In this document: piece after piece, positions 9,701 to 19,336 of the stretch
How positions within the stretch are numbered: the first letter of the stretch is position 1
How the letters are laid out: every line of letters begins with the position of its first letter
NCBI GenBank assembly: GCA_964247975.1
Contig: CAXTWH010000003.1
Location: 1-64,000 of the forward strand
Length of the DNA: 64,000 nt
Source: KBS-96 sp964247975
Lineage (GTDB): Bacteria; Acidobacteriota; Terriglobia; Bryobacterales; Bryobacteraceae
Direction of reading: 5' to 3'
The notes under the pieces: generated by a model
What the model was told of the DNA's origin: nothing
The model's database searches: none
The model's input: only the letters and a program-made list of their open reading frames with translations
Translations under genes and position numbers: made by a program

Positions 9701-9720
9701 AAAACGGCTTGAGGAATAAT

Positions 9721-9766
9721 CCGCGAAGAAGCACTTTCGGTTGATTGTGCTTCTTCGCGGAATTTG
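9721..9766 (+). terminator. strong hairpin after the Oar-type receptor
   Basis: CCGCGAAGAAGCAC (9721-9734) and GTGCTTCTTCGCGG (9747-9760) form a perfect 14-bp stem with a 12-base loop. A T-rich tail (AATTTGTTT) follows. The position 20 bases after the receptor stop codon fits an intrinsic terminator, although the T tract is imperfect. Confidence 0.7.
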
Positions 9767-9873
9767 TTTGCACTCTTAATTTCGACAAGCAAAATGAGGC
9801 TGCTCGGTAAAATAAACCAGTGTGAATCAGCAAAAGCGGACTGCCGTTCGTTAAGATAAACGCCTGGAATTCT

Positions 9874-12054
9874 ATGAAGCCGAAAAATTGTTTGGTTGCG
9901 GAATACTGTCTCCTGTTTGTTTTATCTGGAATGATCTGGGCGCAGGACACTCATTATGGACCAAAGAACCAATTAATTCCGGCTCCCGATTGCCTTACGC
10001 TCAAAGCGGCTTGGAACGGAAGCACCAGTGGAGGCTGCGCTCCTGATGCTCACCAGGAATGGCTGAAGGACATCACCCATTGGCGCGACGAGCGCCGAAT
10101 CCGCATCGGCTACAACGGCGAACGTTACGAAAAACCTGCTCTCCAATGGACGCAATCGAGCTTCATGCAGCCGCAGATGATGGTGCATGATCGCTACTTC
10201 TACGATCCTGTCGCAGGCAAGTATACGGTGGATCGCTATCTAGACGATCTGGAAAAACGCTATGGCGGCATCGACGCTGTTTTAATCTGGCCCACTTACC
10301 CCAACATGGGCATTGATGACCGCAATCAGCACGACATGATTCGTTCCATGCCGGGTGGAGTGACCGGCGTAAAACAGATGATAACTGACTTTCATCGCCG
10401 TCATGTTCGTGTTCTTTTTCCGATGATGATGTGGGATCAAGGCACTCGGAACCCTGGAATGCCCTGGCCGCAAGCCATTGCCAGCCTGATGAAACAAATT
10501 GGCGCTGACGGCATTAACGGCGATACGCAGGATGGCGTACCGCTGGCCTTTACCGAAGCAGCGGAGAAGGCGGGGCATCCGCTAGCCTTTGAACCGGAAG
10601 GCGGCCCTGCCGATGAAGCACTGGCCTGGAACGTGATGACTTGGGGACAGTACGGCAACACGTTCGGATTCGTTCCCGGCGTGGATCGTTACCGATGGCT
10701 TGAAACACGCCACATGGTCAACATTTCGGACCGTTGGAACCGCAGCAAAACGGATGACCTGCAATACGCCTTCTTTAACGGCGAGGGTTGGGAGAGTTGG
10801 GAAAATGTGTGGGGCATCTGGAACGGAATTACGCCGCGAGATGGAGAAGCGACCCGGCGCGTGGCGATAATGGAGCGCGCCCTTGCTCCGTTTCTGGTGA
10901 GCAAAGATTGGGAACCGCTTTATCCCATGAACCTGTACGGCGTTTATGCCAGTCGCTGGCCGCTGGGGAGCGAAACCGTTTGGACGATTGTGAATCGCAA
11001 CGAGTATGATAGCGACGGCCCACAGATAACTGTTCCGATGCGGAATGGGGAGCGGTACTTCGACCTGTATCACGGAAAGGAACTGAAACCGGAGCGCGAT
11101 GGCACTTCGGCGGTGCTTTCTTTTCCGTTGGAAGCGCATGGCTATGGAGCGATCCTAGTAACAAACAGTGAGCCTTCCGGCAATCTGCGGCAGTTGATGG
11201 AGCGAATGCGCGATACCGCAGCCAAGCCATTGTCTTCGTACTCGGCGGAATGGAAAACGCTGTCGCAGCAGATGGTGGAAATTCCCAACACCAAGCAAGT
11301 AGCAAGCGCGCCGCAAAATATGGTTAGGATTCCGGGCGGAGATTACCTGTTCCGGGTAAGCGGCGTTGAAATTGAAGGCTTCAACGATATCGGTGTGGAT
11401 GTGCAATACCCGTGGGAAGACATGCCGCGCCGTTTTCACGAACACCGATTGCAAATAAAGCCGTTTTTTATTGATAAATTTCCGGTCACGAATGCGGAGT
11501 TCAAGAAATTTCTGGACGCCACGCAATACCATCCCCAAGATGATTTGAATTTCCTGCGCGATTGGAAAAACGGCTCTTATCCCACAGGATGGGCTAGTAA
11601 ACCAGTGACTTGGGTATCACAGGAGGACGCGCGCGCTTACACGCAGTGGGCGGGCAAGCGGCTGCCGCATGAATGGGAGTGGCAGTACGCCGCCCAAGGT
11701 ACAGACGGGCGCATTTATCCTTGGGGCAACACATGGCAGGAAGCAGCCGTTCCTAAGCCAGCGCAGGGTCGCGTTTCACCCGCGCCGGAAAACGTGGACG
11801 CTCATCCCGCTGGTGCCAGTCCCTTCGGCGTGATGGACATGGTAGGCAACGTCTGGCAGTGGACTGACGAGTACGTGGATGAGCATACGCGAGGAGGCAT
11901 TCTGCGCGGCGGCAACAACTACCAGCCGCAGGGGTCCATTTGGTACTTTCCGCAGGCTTACCGGAATGACCAGCACGGAAAATTGTTATTGATGGCCCCT
12001 AGCTACGACCGCTCCGGCACGCTTGGTTTCCGCTGCGTGGTGGACGCGGAATAA
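9874..12054 (+). CDS. secreted glycosidase-like TIM barrel fused to a FGE/sulfatase-modifying-type domain
   Basis: A 726-residue exported protein (signal peptide to about residue 24, ending IWAQ). Residues about 75-430 read like a glycoside-hydrolase-type TIM barrel with a C-terminal beta domain (VLIWPTYPNMGIDDRNQHD, ADGINGDTQDGVPLAFTEAA, FEPEGGPADEALAW), with acidic residues in the positions expected for catalysis, but I cannot name a GH family. Residues about 485-726 are a formylglycine-generating-enzyme-type domain (MVRIPGGDYLF, FFIDKFPVTNAEFKKFLDAT, GKRLPHEWEWQYAAQG, YPWGN, GVMDMVGNVWQWTDEY, GFRC). The reactive cysteine pair of true sulfatase-activating enzymes is not visible; only the final GFRC cysteine remains. 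A role in protein modification is therefore unlikely and the domain may bind ligand or have another chemistry. The gene sits between two Oar-type receptors. Confidence 0.7.
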   Translation: MKPKNCLVAEYCLLFVLSGMIWAQDTHYGPKNQLIPAPDCLTLKAAWNGSTSGGCAPDAHQEWLKDITHWRDERRIRIGYNGERYEKPALQWTQSSFMQPQMMVHDRYFYDPVAGKYTVDRYLDDLEKRYGGIDAVLIWPTYPNMGIDDRNQHDMIRSMPGGVTGVKQMITDFHRRHVRVLFPMMMWDQGTRNPGMPWPQAIASLMKQIGADGINGDTQDGVPLAFTEAAEKAGHPLAFEPEGGPADEALAWNVMTWGQYGNTFGFVPGVDRYRWLETRHMVNISDRWNRSKTDDLQYAFFNGEGWESWENVWGIWNGITPRDGEATRRVAIMERALAPFLVSKDWEPLYPMNLYGVYASRWPLGSETVWTIVNRNEYDSDGPQITVPMRNGERYFDLYHGKELKPERDGTSAVLSFPLEAHGYGAILVTNSEPSGNLRQLMERMRDTAAKPLSSYSAEWKTLSQQMVEIPNTKQVASAPQNMVRIPGGDYLFRVSGVEIEGFNDIGVDVQYPWEDMPRRFHEHRLQIKPFFIDKFPVTNAEFKKFLDATQYHPQDDLNFLRDWKNGSYPTGWASKPVTWVSQEDARAYTQWAGKRLPHEWEWQYAAQGTDGRIYPWGNTWQEAAVPKPAQGRVSPAPENVDAHPAGASPFGVMDMVGNVWQWTDEYVDEHTRGGILRGGNNYQPQGSIWYFPQAYRNDQHGKLLLMAPSYDRSGTLGFRCVVDAE

Positions 12055-12065
12055 TGAATAGCCCT

Positions 12066-15000
12066 TTAAAAAATAATCTTCAGACCAAGCTGGATCAAAC
12101 GCGGCGGACCGGCTTGTAGAACCTGACCAAAAGCAGGCGATTGCAGATCGTTTTCCGGTAAGCCGAAGTTGGCCCGATTCAATGTATTGAAAGATTCCGC
12201 CCGAAACTGAACGCGGGCGCTTTCGGTGATGTTGAAGTTCTTGAACAATGACAAATCAACATTGCCGATGCCCGGTCCGCGAACAACGTTGCGGCCTTCG
12301 TTGCCGAACTGACCGGCTTGAGCAACCGGATCGAGTTGTTGAAACGCCGAGCGGCTTACCCAATTGTTAGGGGTGTGCGGGCCGTTGTTGGGATCGGAAA
12401 CTACATTTGGACGGCTGGAATAGAAACCGCTGATTTCGGGCGCGGACCCTTGTTGGGATACATTGGCGCTGTCGTAAACCGTAAACGGCGTGCCGGACGA
12501 AAAACTGGTGATGGTATTCAACTGCCAGCCATTCACAAGTAATCCAGCGATCTTCGGGGCGCTCTTCCATTGCGGCAAAACATAGGTGCCGCTCAACACA
12601 AAGCGGTGCGTGGCATCGAACAAGGACGGCCCATGTTCAGCGCGCAGATCAAACGGGTTCTGCGCTAAATCGTTTTCACCGGCTACCAGGGTAGGCGCGG
12701 AGCCGGCAACGTTCAGCGAAGAAATATAATCGAGGCTTTTTGACCACCAGTAGGAAGCAAGAAAGCTGAGATTGCGCGTGAACTGGCGCGAAAAGGCCAC
12801 TTGCAGAGCATGGTAAGTGGAATTCGAATTATCGGCAATCAAGCCGACCGATCCGTAGGTACAGGATCCGTCCGGAGCGCAATCGGCATGAATACGGCGT
12901 TGGTCGATGCTCAACGAGTTATTCGCGTAGACCGATGGATTCGCTTCAATAAATCGCGGCAAATGCGTGCCTTTGTTGCCGACATAGCGTATATCTAACA
13001 AGTAATCTTTGCCCAGAACTCGTTCTATCGAGAAATTCCAGTTCTGCGAATACGGCGGACGCATACCGGATTGCACCGTGAGAACCGTAGCCGGTCGCAC
13101 AAACTGCTGGTTCACAAACGGCGGCACTGCGCCGTTGTAAGGGTTCGCTAAATTGAATCCTGGTCCGGGAAGCTGATACGCTTCGGTCCAGGGCAGTGCG
13201 CTAACTGCCGCTTGCAAAGGACCGCCCACCCCGTTGGTGAAGCCGTCATAAAAAATTCCATACGAGGCGCGAAGAGTGGTTTTGCTGTCCGCTGCGGGAT
13301 TCCAGGCTAATCCGACTCGCGGCATGAACTGCTTGTAATCTACTGGCGCAACACCATCGGGCACGCCGGGATCGCCCGGAAAAAGTAAGCCTTGCGGAGC
13401 ATTGGGGTTGACCTTCGATTGCACGCCAGGAGCCCAGGCATTCAGCCGGTTGCGAATGTCTGTGTAAGGAGTATTCACTTCATAACGCAGACCATAATTA
13501 AGCGTCAATCGTTCTGTGATGCGCCACTCGTCCTGTGCGTAGCCGGCCACAATCCATTTGCGCAAGCCGCGATTGAAATCGCCGCCGCCCTGGAAGAACT
13601 GAACTGATTGCCCTAGCAGAAAACTGGCAAACGAATCGCTGGCGGGAAAAGGAGCAAACACAAAGAAGCCGTTGGTGGCAATGCCGAGCGTGGCGTTAAT
13701 CTGCTGGCGGTCAATGTCAGCGCCTACTTTTATGTTGTGGCTGCCGCGCGTAGAAGCCAGAGAATACATTCCCTGGTAGTTGTTTTGATAGGTATCTTGT
13801 GGTCCGGTAATTGGATTTCCGACGGAAGCATAGCCGCTAATGATGAGATACGGCACTCCCGTATTTGCTGCCAGCGTGGGCGAATAGTTAAAACCTAAAC
13901 TGCTGGCCGGCGTATGGTTTTGTGCGGCTCCGGCAATAAACGCATTGCGGAAAAAAGCAAGCCGAACGGTTTGCACGGTGGATGAGGAATACGAATGCAC
14001 GTCCGAAACGGTAAATGAATTGGGAGTAATGCTATCGGTCACCGGAAAGCCGGGAACGCCGGCGCCTGCCACCGGAAGCGGATCAAGCTGGTCCAGGTGC
14101 GATGTAGCATAACGAGCGAAAAGCCGGTCGCCGTTGCCGAAATAATGATCAAGCCGAAAGCCGCCCTGATCATAATTGTTGGTTTGGATCTGGGTCGTTT
14201 CAAATAACTGATTTCCGATATTCGGCAGCGGAATCAGCGATTCCGCGCGCAATGCAATTGGATTCAGCAGCGCAGCCGGAATCTGGTTGCCGGGAAAGGG
14301 ACGGCCGGCAAACTCGTTAATCCGCGGCTTGGGAAAACCGGTTTAAGGATCAATGATGCCGGAAAAATCTCCGCGCCGCTGCGCGGCCGTCGGTACGATA
14401 GCGGCTTGGGACTGCCCTTGCGAAAGCCGCTGACCTTCGTAGTAAACAAAAAAGAAGTCTTTGTCCTTGCGTATCGGTCCGCCTAATGTTGCTCCGAACT
14501 GATTGCGGTGCAAAGGCTCAGTGGATTTAGCAAAAAAGTTTCGGGCGTCCAAGGCATCGTTTCGGAAAAAATCGTAAATGTCGCCGTGAAAGTTATTTCC
14601 GCCGGATTTAGTCACCACTGAGGTTGTCGCGCCGCTGGTTTCACCATATTCAGCAGGCGCATTGGATGTCAGAATTCGGAACTCCGTAACGGCATCCACC
14701 GGTGTGCGGAGCGCATAGCCGCCATTCACGCTATCCACGTTGGTTACGCCATCAAGCAGGTAGTTGTTGGATTCGGGTCTTTCTCCATTGACGGCGAAGG
14801 CTTGGCCGGACCGGGCAATGCCGCCTGCCTGCGATAAGCCTGCTGTTAAAGGCGCAACACCGGGCTGTAGAAGTCCAAGTTGGGTGAGATCGCGGCCATT
14901 CAACGGCAGATCCACGGCTTCGCGGGAAGAAATGACGTTGCCAATTGCCGTGCCAAGGTCAATGGTCTGCGTTGCCGCTGCTACGTTCACTTCGCTGCGC

Positions 15001-15329
15001 TGGCTCGCTAGTTGAAGTTTTATCGGAAGTCGAACAACACGCCCAATATCAACGCGAATCAAGGAAACGGTAAAGTCTGAAAATCCCTGGGCAGCAACGT
15101 CCAATGTATACTCGCCGACCGGCAGGTTGGAAAAATGAAAATCTCCATCCTGAGTGGCATGTAGCGTTACTTTATAACCGGTCTGGGCATTCTGCGCCGT
15201 GATGGACGCAGCGGAGATGTAAGCCCCGGCAGGATCCTGGATCTGCCCTTCCAGAATTCCCACGGGATCTTGCGCCCGCAAAAAGCCGCACAAACATACG
15301 AGTAACAATGCTAAAGAACGCACAATCAA
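12066..15329 (-). pseudogene. Oar-type TonB-dependent receptor interrupted by one in-frame TAA
   Basis: The minus strand encodes a 1086-codon receptor in a single frame with one internal stop. The first part (15329-14346) has a signal peptide (LLLVCLCGFLRAQ), the carboxypeptidase-regulatory-like domain (GILEGQIQDPAGAYISAASI) and the plug (VDLPLNGRDLTQLGLLQPGV, NNYLLDGVTNVDSVNGGYAL). The stop TAA is at 14345-14343, right after SGIIDP. Reading past it, the same frame continues TGFPKPRINEFAGRPFPGNQ and on through the barrel to LIQLGLKIIF. Nothing else is broken. The gene probably starts with TTG at 15329, six bases after AGGGG, or with GTG at 15323. It could be a recent nonsense mutation, a sequencing error, or a strain polymorphism; readthrough is possible but there is no evidence for it. 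Confidence 0.85.
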
Positions 15330-15414
15330 TAGAAACCCCTATGGAGTGAAGTCTACGAAGAGCCTGGAACCGGGACAATACTTGAAAGTAAGTAGAACAG
15401 AAATAAAGCAGCGG

Positions 15415-15420
15415 TATACT
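15415..15420 (+). promoter_or_regulatory. possible -10 element of tRNA-Thr
   Basis: TATACT lies 22 bases before the mature tRNA 5' end, a usual distance for a tRNA gene promoter. A TTGAAA at 15382-15387 is too far upstream (27 bases) to be its partner and no better -35 is visible. Confidence 0.3.
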
Positions 15421-15442
15421 GAGGGGAAAAGCTGTTGATTGC

Positions 15443-15518
15443 GCCGCTTTAGCTCAGTAGGTAGAGCGTCTGACTTGTAATCAGAAGGTCATCGGTTCAA
15501 TTCCGATAGGCGGCTCCA
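15443..15518 (+). tRNA. tRNA-Thr (anticodon TGT)
   Basis: Complete cloverleaf: acceptor GCCGCTT (15443-15449) with AGGCGGC (15508-15514), D arm GCTC/GAGC, anticodon stem TCTGA/TCAGA with loop CTTGTAA giving TGT, T arm ATCGG/CCGAT. The discriminator is T15515 and CCA is encoded at 15516-15518. It ends 12 bases before the stop of the convergent enolase-superfamily gene. Confidence 0.95.
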
Positions 15519-15530
15519 CTAGCTTCCCAA

Positions 15531-16751
15531 TTAAACCGGCGTTGATGATCCTGTGATCCGCCGCGACACGGAAAACCGCTGGTCAATATCGGGCCGCAGT
15601 TCGCACCCTAGTCCCGCGCCTTCCGGCACCGTTACGAAGCCGTCTTTCACGATGGGAACCGCAGTCATTACTTCCGGATACCAGCCGCGATAAAAAGCGC
15701 GCACCGATTCTTGGATCAACGCGTTCGGCGCATTCAATGATAAATGAGTGGATGCCGTAAATACCACCGGCCCGGTGCAATCGTGCGGCGCAACCGGAAG
15801 GTGCCATGCTTCCGCCATCGCTGCGATCTTGCGCGCTTCCGACAATCCGCCGCACCATCCCAGGTCCAGCATCACTACTCCCGCCGCATCGGTTTCGAGC
15901 AGGTCGCGAAACGCCCAGCGCGTACCCAAAGTTTCCGAAGCGCAAACCGGCGCGACGGAATTGGAAGCGTACCTTTTTAAGCTGGAAAGGCTATCCATTT
16001 TGATAGGATCTTCATGCCAGAAGGTTTGAAAAGGCGCCAAGGCTTTGGCTATCGTGATGGCCGGAAGCAATTGCCACATCGAATGGAATTCCACCATGAT
16101 GTCCATTCGGTCGCCGACGCGCTTGCGTATTTTTTCAAATGGCTCCAGTGCTTGTTTTAAATCAGCGGCAGAAATATACTGCCCTTGCGTTTTCTCTGCC
16201 GCTTGATCAAACGGCCAAATCTTCATGGCGGTAATGCCTTCTGCCAACAGCGATTCGGCCAGATCATCAGCGCGGGTCAGAAAGTCGTTCAAATCATTAA
16301 AGCCCGTCACTCCTGCGCCGGTTTGCTGCCCGATTCCCCAATTCCGGCTGGATTGGGTTTGCGCTTTGCGCATGTACTGCGCTCCGGCACAAGTGTTGTA
16401 CGTGCGAACCCGATTACGGGTCCATCCCCCGAGCATCTGCACAATCGGCTGTCCGGCGGATTTTCCGAATAGGTCCCACAATGCAAGGTCAACCGCCGAT
16501 GCGCTACGGACTTCCACTCCGGTAGAACGAAAGCCGACATAAGAGACCAGATCATGTGAAATAGCGTCAACAGCTAAAGCATCGCGGCCGAGTAATCGCG
16601 GAGCAAGGTCATCGTGCAGGTAAGCTTCTACCGCGCTTGCGCTGAAAAACGTCTCGCCTAAGCCTGCCAGTCCCTCATCTGTATGAACATGAAGCCAGAG
16701 CAACTGCGGAAACTCCGCAATCCTGATGGTTTCAAGCTGCGTAATTTTCAT
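15531..16751 (-). CDS. enolase-superfamily sugar-acid dehydratase (mandelate racemase/muconate lactonizing type)
   Basis: A 406-residue soluble enzyme with the N-terminal capping domain (1-125) and the modified TIM barrel. The metal ligands are E221 (MVEFHS), E247 (FWHEDPI) and E273 (CASETLGTR). H223 two residues after the first ligand, and H323 in APHDCTGPV, are the usual acid/base residues of the D-galactonate and D-mannonate dehydratase branch. K177 lies in MKIWPFD. It likely dehydrates a sugar acid after abstracting the alpha proton; the exact substrate cannot be read. It is the second gene of a two-gene minus-strand unit, six bases after the membrane protein gene at 16758-18068. The pairing with that membrane protein is unexplained. 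Confidence 0.85.
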   Translation of the reverse strand: MKITQLETIRIAEFPQLLWLHVHTDEGLAGLGETFFSASAVEAYLHDDLAPRLLGRDALAVDAISHDLVSYVGFRSTGVEVRSASAVDLALWDLFGKSAGQPIVQMLGGWTRNRVRTYNTCAGAQYMRKAQTQSSRNWGIGQQTGAGVTGFNDLNDFLTRADDLAESLLAEGITAMKIWPFDQAAEKTQGQYISAADLKQALEPFEKIRKRVGDRMDIMVEFHSMWQLLPAITIAKALAPFQTFWHEDPIKMDSLSSLKRYASNSVAPVCASETLGTRWAFRDLLETDAAGVVMLDLGWCGGLSEARKIAAMAEAWHLPVAPHDCTGPVVFTASTHLSLNAPNALIQESVRAFYRGWYPEVMTAVPIVKDGFVTVPEGAGLGCELRPDIDQRFSVSRRITGSSTPV

Positions 16752-16757
16752 GTTGTT

Positions 16758-18068
16758 CTAACTGGCTTCGGTTTTTCTGCCGAAAAGCGATTGAAGGCCG
16801 GCATACGCGCTTTTGGGTAGGGTACGCACGGTTTGCCGGCGTTTTTCCCGGAAAGCGCTGCGGCGCTGGCGTACGGCATCGCGCAGAATTGAGCCGGCAA
16901 TCTCGCCCATTTTCCACACGCCTTCTTGAAAGCTGCGGTTCATGGCCGAGCTCTGCCGGTGCTGCTGATCAAGCGCCAGGGTATCAGCGGCAAGCGCCAT
17001 GCCGTGATAATAAATGATGCCTGCGGCCAGCGAACCTTGGGTCAACTCATCGCCTACGGAATCAATCAACGCGCCAAGCGCATGTAGGCCAACTTGCCCC
17101 ACGGTCAAAGCCATTGTTGCGCCCATCTCTAAACTCTTGGTGGCCATCCCCAACAGTCCGGCGTGTTGAAGATTTAAAGCATCGTCTAGATCGATGTCGC
17201 TTTCCGAAAGATGAGTGGCCGCGTTTTCCATCAGATCGCCTGCCGCGTACAGCCCCATGCCCGCTTTTTTAATCATCAAGTTCAATGCCAGCGAGTCCGG
17301 GCGATTCAGGTAGCTGTTAATGAACAGGCTTGCGCCGCAGCGTTGAATCAGAAGTCTCCAAGCATAAGTGGAGGGCCGCTTTCCCAAACGCGAAAGCACG
17401 TGAAGCTGCAATTCCAGGGCTGCTGCAAAAATCGTGAAAAGGTCAATAAACCGGTTCCGGCTTATGCCGACTGTTAACCCGGTTGTTAGCGCGCGCTCCG
17501 CAATATCTTTTTCCAGTTCCGCCAGCAGCCATTCCGCTTGCGTTTCGCAGGTGCCGTTATCCGGCGCAGCAGGATGGAACGCAGCCCAGATGTCTTGCTT
17601 CATTAGTGCTTGCAAATAGTTGGAGTGCTTGCTTCTCTGCAAGGCGTTTGCTTGCACCGGAAGAGTTTGCCAGTAGGAGTACCGAGAACGATCTGCTGCT
17701 TGGGGCCATGTGTGCCGCAACTTGCGCAACCACACGCGCCGATACCAGGACCAAAACAAAGCTATGCCGAACAAGCACAGAACAGGCCCGCTCACGAGTG
17801 CGCCCAACATAAACCAATCCGGGCCGTGCGCCGGTGCAGATTGTCCCAGCGATAAACGAAAGCGCTCGATAAGGGCAATCGCGTAATGGTAAAAAATCAG
17901 GGCGTACCCGGAAAACACAACAAACAAGCCCGCCGCTGCGACCCACAACAATCCTGAAATCAGAAACTGACCGCGACGGCGTAGTTGTTCGAGCGCGGGC
18001 GAGTCTTCAGCGGCGGCTATCCCCATTGTGCCTAGCCCGGTTTTGTCCTTATTATTAACTTTTTGCAC
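16758..18068 (-). CDS. inner-membrane protein resembling YcjF/DUF697 family
   Basis: A 436-residue protein with two hydrophobic helices near the N-terminus (about 33-58 and 85-110), a cytosolic middle part and a C-terminal helical domain. The stretch TTGLTVGISRNRFIDLFTIF followed by AAALELQLHVLSRLGKRP resembles the DUF697/YcjF signature of E. coli proteins linked to a GTPase (YcjX). No YcjX-like GTPase gene is beside it. The C-terminus is basic (EKRRQTVRTLPKSAYAG). The function is unknown. It precedes the enolase-superfamily gene by six bases and is likely co-transcribed with it. Family assignment is by pattern and moderately sure. Confidence 0.55.
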   Translation of the reverse strand: MQKVNNKDKTGLGTMGIAAAEDSPALEQLRRRGQFLISGLLWVAAAGLFVVFSGYALIFYHYAIALIERFRLSLGQSAPAHGPDWFMLGALVSGPVLCLFGIALFWSWYRRVWLRKLRHTWPQAADRSRYSYWQTLPVQANALQRSKHSNYLQALMKQDIWAAFHPAAPDNGTCETQAEWLLAELEKDIAERALTTGLTVGISRNRFIDLFTIFAAALELQLHVLSRLGKRPSTYAWRLLIQRCGASLFINSYLNRPDSLALNLMIKKAGMGLYAAGDLMENAATHLSESDIDLDDALNLQHAGLLGMATKSLEMGATMALTVGQVGLHALGALIDSVGDELTQGSLAAGIIYYHGMALAADTLALDQQHRQSSAMNRSFQEGVWKMGEIAGSILRDAVRQRRSAFREKRRQTVRTLPKSAYAGLQSLFGRKTEAS

Positions 18069-18080
18069 CTAATAGCCTGT

Positions 18081-18650
18081 TTATTGGGCTTCACCGAAAC
18101 GATGCCACTGACCGTCTCCTGCGTAAGAGGAAGCAGGAGCGTTAGGATAAGCGCCATAATAGCTGGACGGCGCGGGATTATCGTACGAGGGCGAGACTGA
18201 ATAAGCGTTAGGGTCGTAATCGCTTGGCGCTCCGTAATAGTCGTAAGGATAATCATAAGCCGGCGCATAGCCGTAGCCGGTGGACCAGTACGGATAATAG
18301 TAGGGATAGTAGTAAGGCGCGCCGAACCCCCAATACGGGCCAAAACTGACTCCGAATCCATAACGATATGGATACCGGTAGGCAAGATAAGGATATCGAT
18401 AACCTAGATAAGGCCGATAACCGTATCCGTAAGGTCGGGCGCCGTAATAGCCTCTGCTAGACACGCCGCCGTAATAACCGGGACGATACCCGCCGTATCC
18501 TCGATAGGCAGGCCCGCGTACTCCGCCGCTGACTCCGCTTCGGATGCCCGCTGAACGGGCTGCTCCTCCGCTGAAGCCGCGATGTTGGGCAAAACTGTTG
18601 GTAGCTAAGAATAATGAAACCAGGAGAACGATCAATCGATACATACGCAC
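18081..18650 (-). CDS. secreted Gly/Tyr-rich low-complexity protein
   Basis: A 189-residue protein with a clear signal peptide (LIVLLVSLFLATNSFAQ). The mature part is almost entirely Gly, Tyr, Pro, Arg and Ser: an R/G/S-rich start (residues 22-75), a YRYPY-type central block with repeated tyrosines (75-130), and a P/S/Y/D-rich tail ending DGQWHRFGEAQ. It has no recognisable enzymatic domain. Such compositions are seen in exported structural or surface proteins; this is inference. It lies 12 bases downstream-in-coordinate of the DUF697-like gene start, on the same strand, so it may be the first gene of that unit. Confidence 0.7.
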   Translation of the reverse strand: MRMYRLIVLLVSLFLATNSFAQHRGFSGGAARSAGIRSGVSGGVRGPAYRGYGGYRPGYYGGVSSRGYYGARPYGYGYRPYLGYRYPYLAYRYPYRYGFGVSFGPYWGFGAPYYYPYYYPYWSTGYGYAPAYDYPYDYYGAPSDYDPNAYSVSPSYDNPAPSSYYGAYPNAPASSYAGDGQWHRFGEAQ

Positions 18651-18772
18651 TCCAAATAAACTTACCTTTCATGCCGAAACTGAGCAGCGCCGGCAAAATT
18701 GCCCTTCACAGGAAAAGCTCGGCATCTCTTTAGACGAACATACCGCTTCCTGGGATACAGTACAATCGGCGC

Positions 18773-19327
18773 ATGAAGCGCAATCCGTGGAAAACGCTCC
18801 ATTCCCGCATCGCTTACCAGAATCCCTGGCTGCGGGTCCGGGAAGATCAAGTGATTCGGCCCGATGGCGGCCCCGGCATCTATGGCGTGGTGGAAATCCG
18901 TCCGTCGGTCGGTATTCTGGCTTTTAATGCTGAGGGAGAACTGGCAATCGTGGGCCAATGGCGGTATGCCCTGGAACGTTATTCCTATGAAATTGTGCGC
19001 GGCGGTTCAGCCGAAGGCGAAACGGACATGCTGGCAGCAGCCCAGCGTGAACTGCGGGAGGAAATCGGCGTGGAAGCCACGAATTGGGAGCATTTCGGCG
19101 GCATGGACGTTTGTAACGGGGTCACCACCGACGTTCAGCATTTCTTTGTAGCGCAAGATTTAACATTCGTCGGCATCGACCAGGACCCTTTTGAAGAAAT
19201 CGTCACTGAATGGCACCCCTTCTCCAAAGCTGTAGAAATGGTGCTGCGCGGAGAAATCACGGAAGTGTGCAGCGCGGCGGCTATTCTGAAATACGATCGG
19301 CTGCGCCAGGCGCCTTTATCTATCTGA
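18773..19327 (+). CDS. Nudix hydrolase, ADP-ribose pyrophosphatase type
   Basis: A 184-residue protein of the ADP-ribose pyrophosphatase group, which splits ADP-ribose to AMP and ribose 5-phosphate. The Nudix helix is visible around residues 78-100 (GGSAEGETDMLAAAQRELRE then EIGVEA) with the metal-binding REL.EE core. The first glutamate of the textbook signature is a threonine, as in several relatives of this subfamily. The N-terminus (WKTLHSRIAYQNPWLRVRED) is typical for the group. It is ten bases upstream of the phosphohexomutase gene, same strand, so the two may be co-expressed. Confidence 0.85.
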   Translation: MKRNPWKTLHSRIAYQNPWLRVREDQVIRPDGGPGIYGVVEIRPSVGILAFNAEGELAIVGQWRYALERYSYEIVRGGSAEGETDMLAAAQRELREEIGVEATNWEHFGGMDVCNGVTTDVQHFFVAQDLTFVGIDQDPFEEIVTEWHPFSKAVEMVLRGEITEVCSAAAILKYDRLRQAPLSI

Positions 19328-19336
19328 ATTTAGTTC

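Noticed and set aside
12066..14252. A separate 728-residue gene starting at 14252
   Set aside because: The frame continues upstream without interruption to the TAA at 14343-14345 and joins the N-terminal half of the same receptor; the Met at 14252 is internal.
14343..14345. Recoding of the internal stop as selenocysteine or pyrrolysine
   Set aside because: The codon is TAA, which neither system uses.
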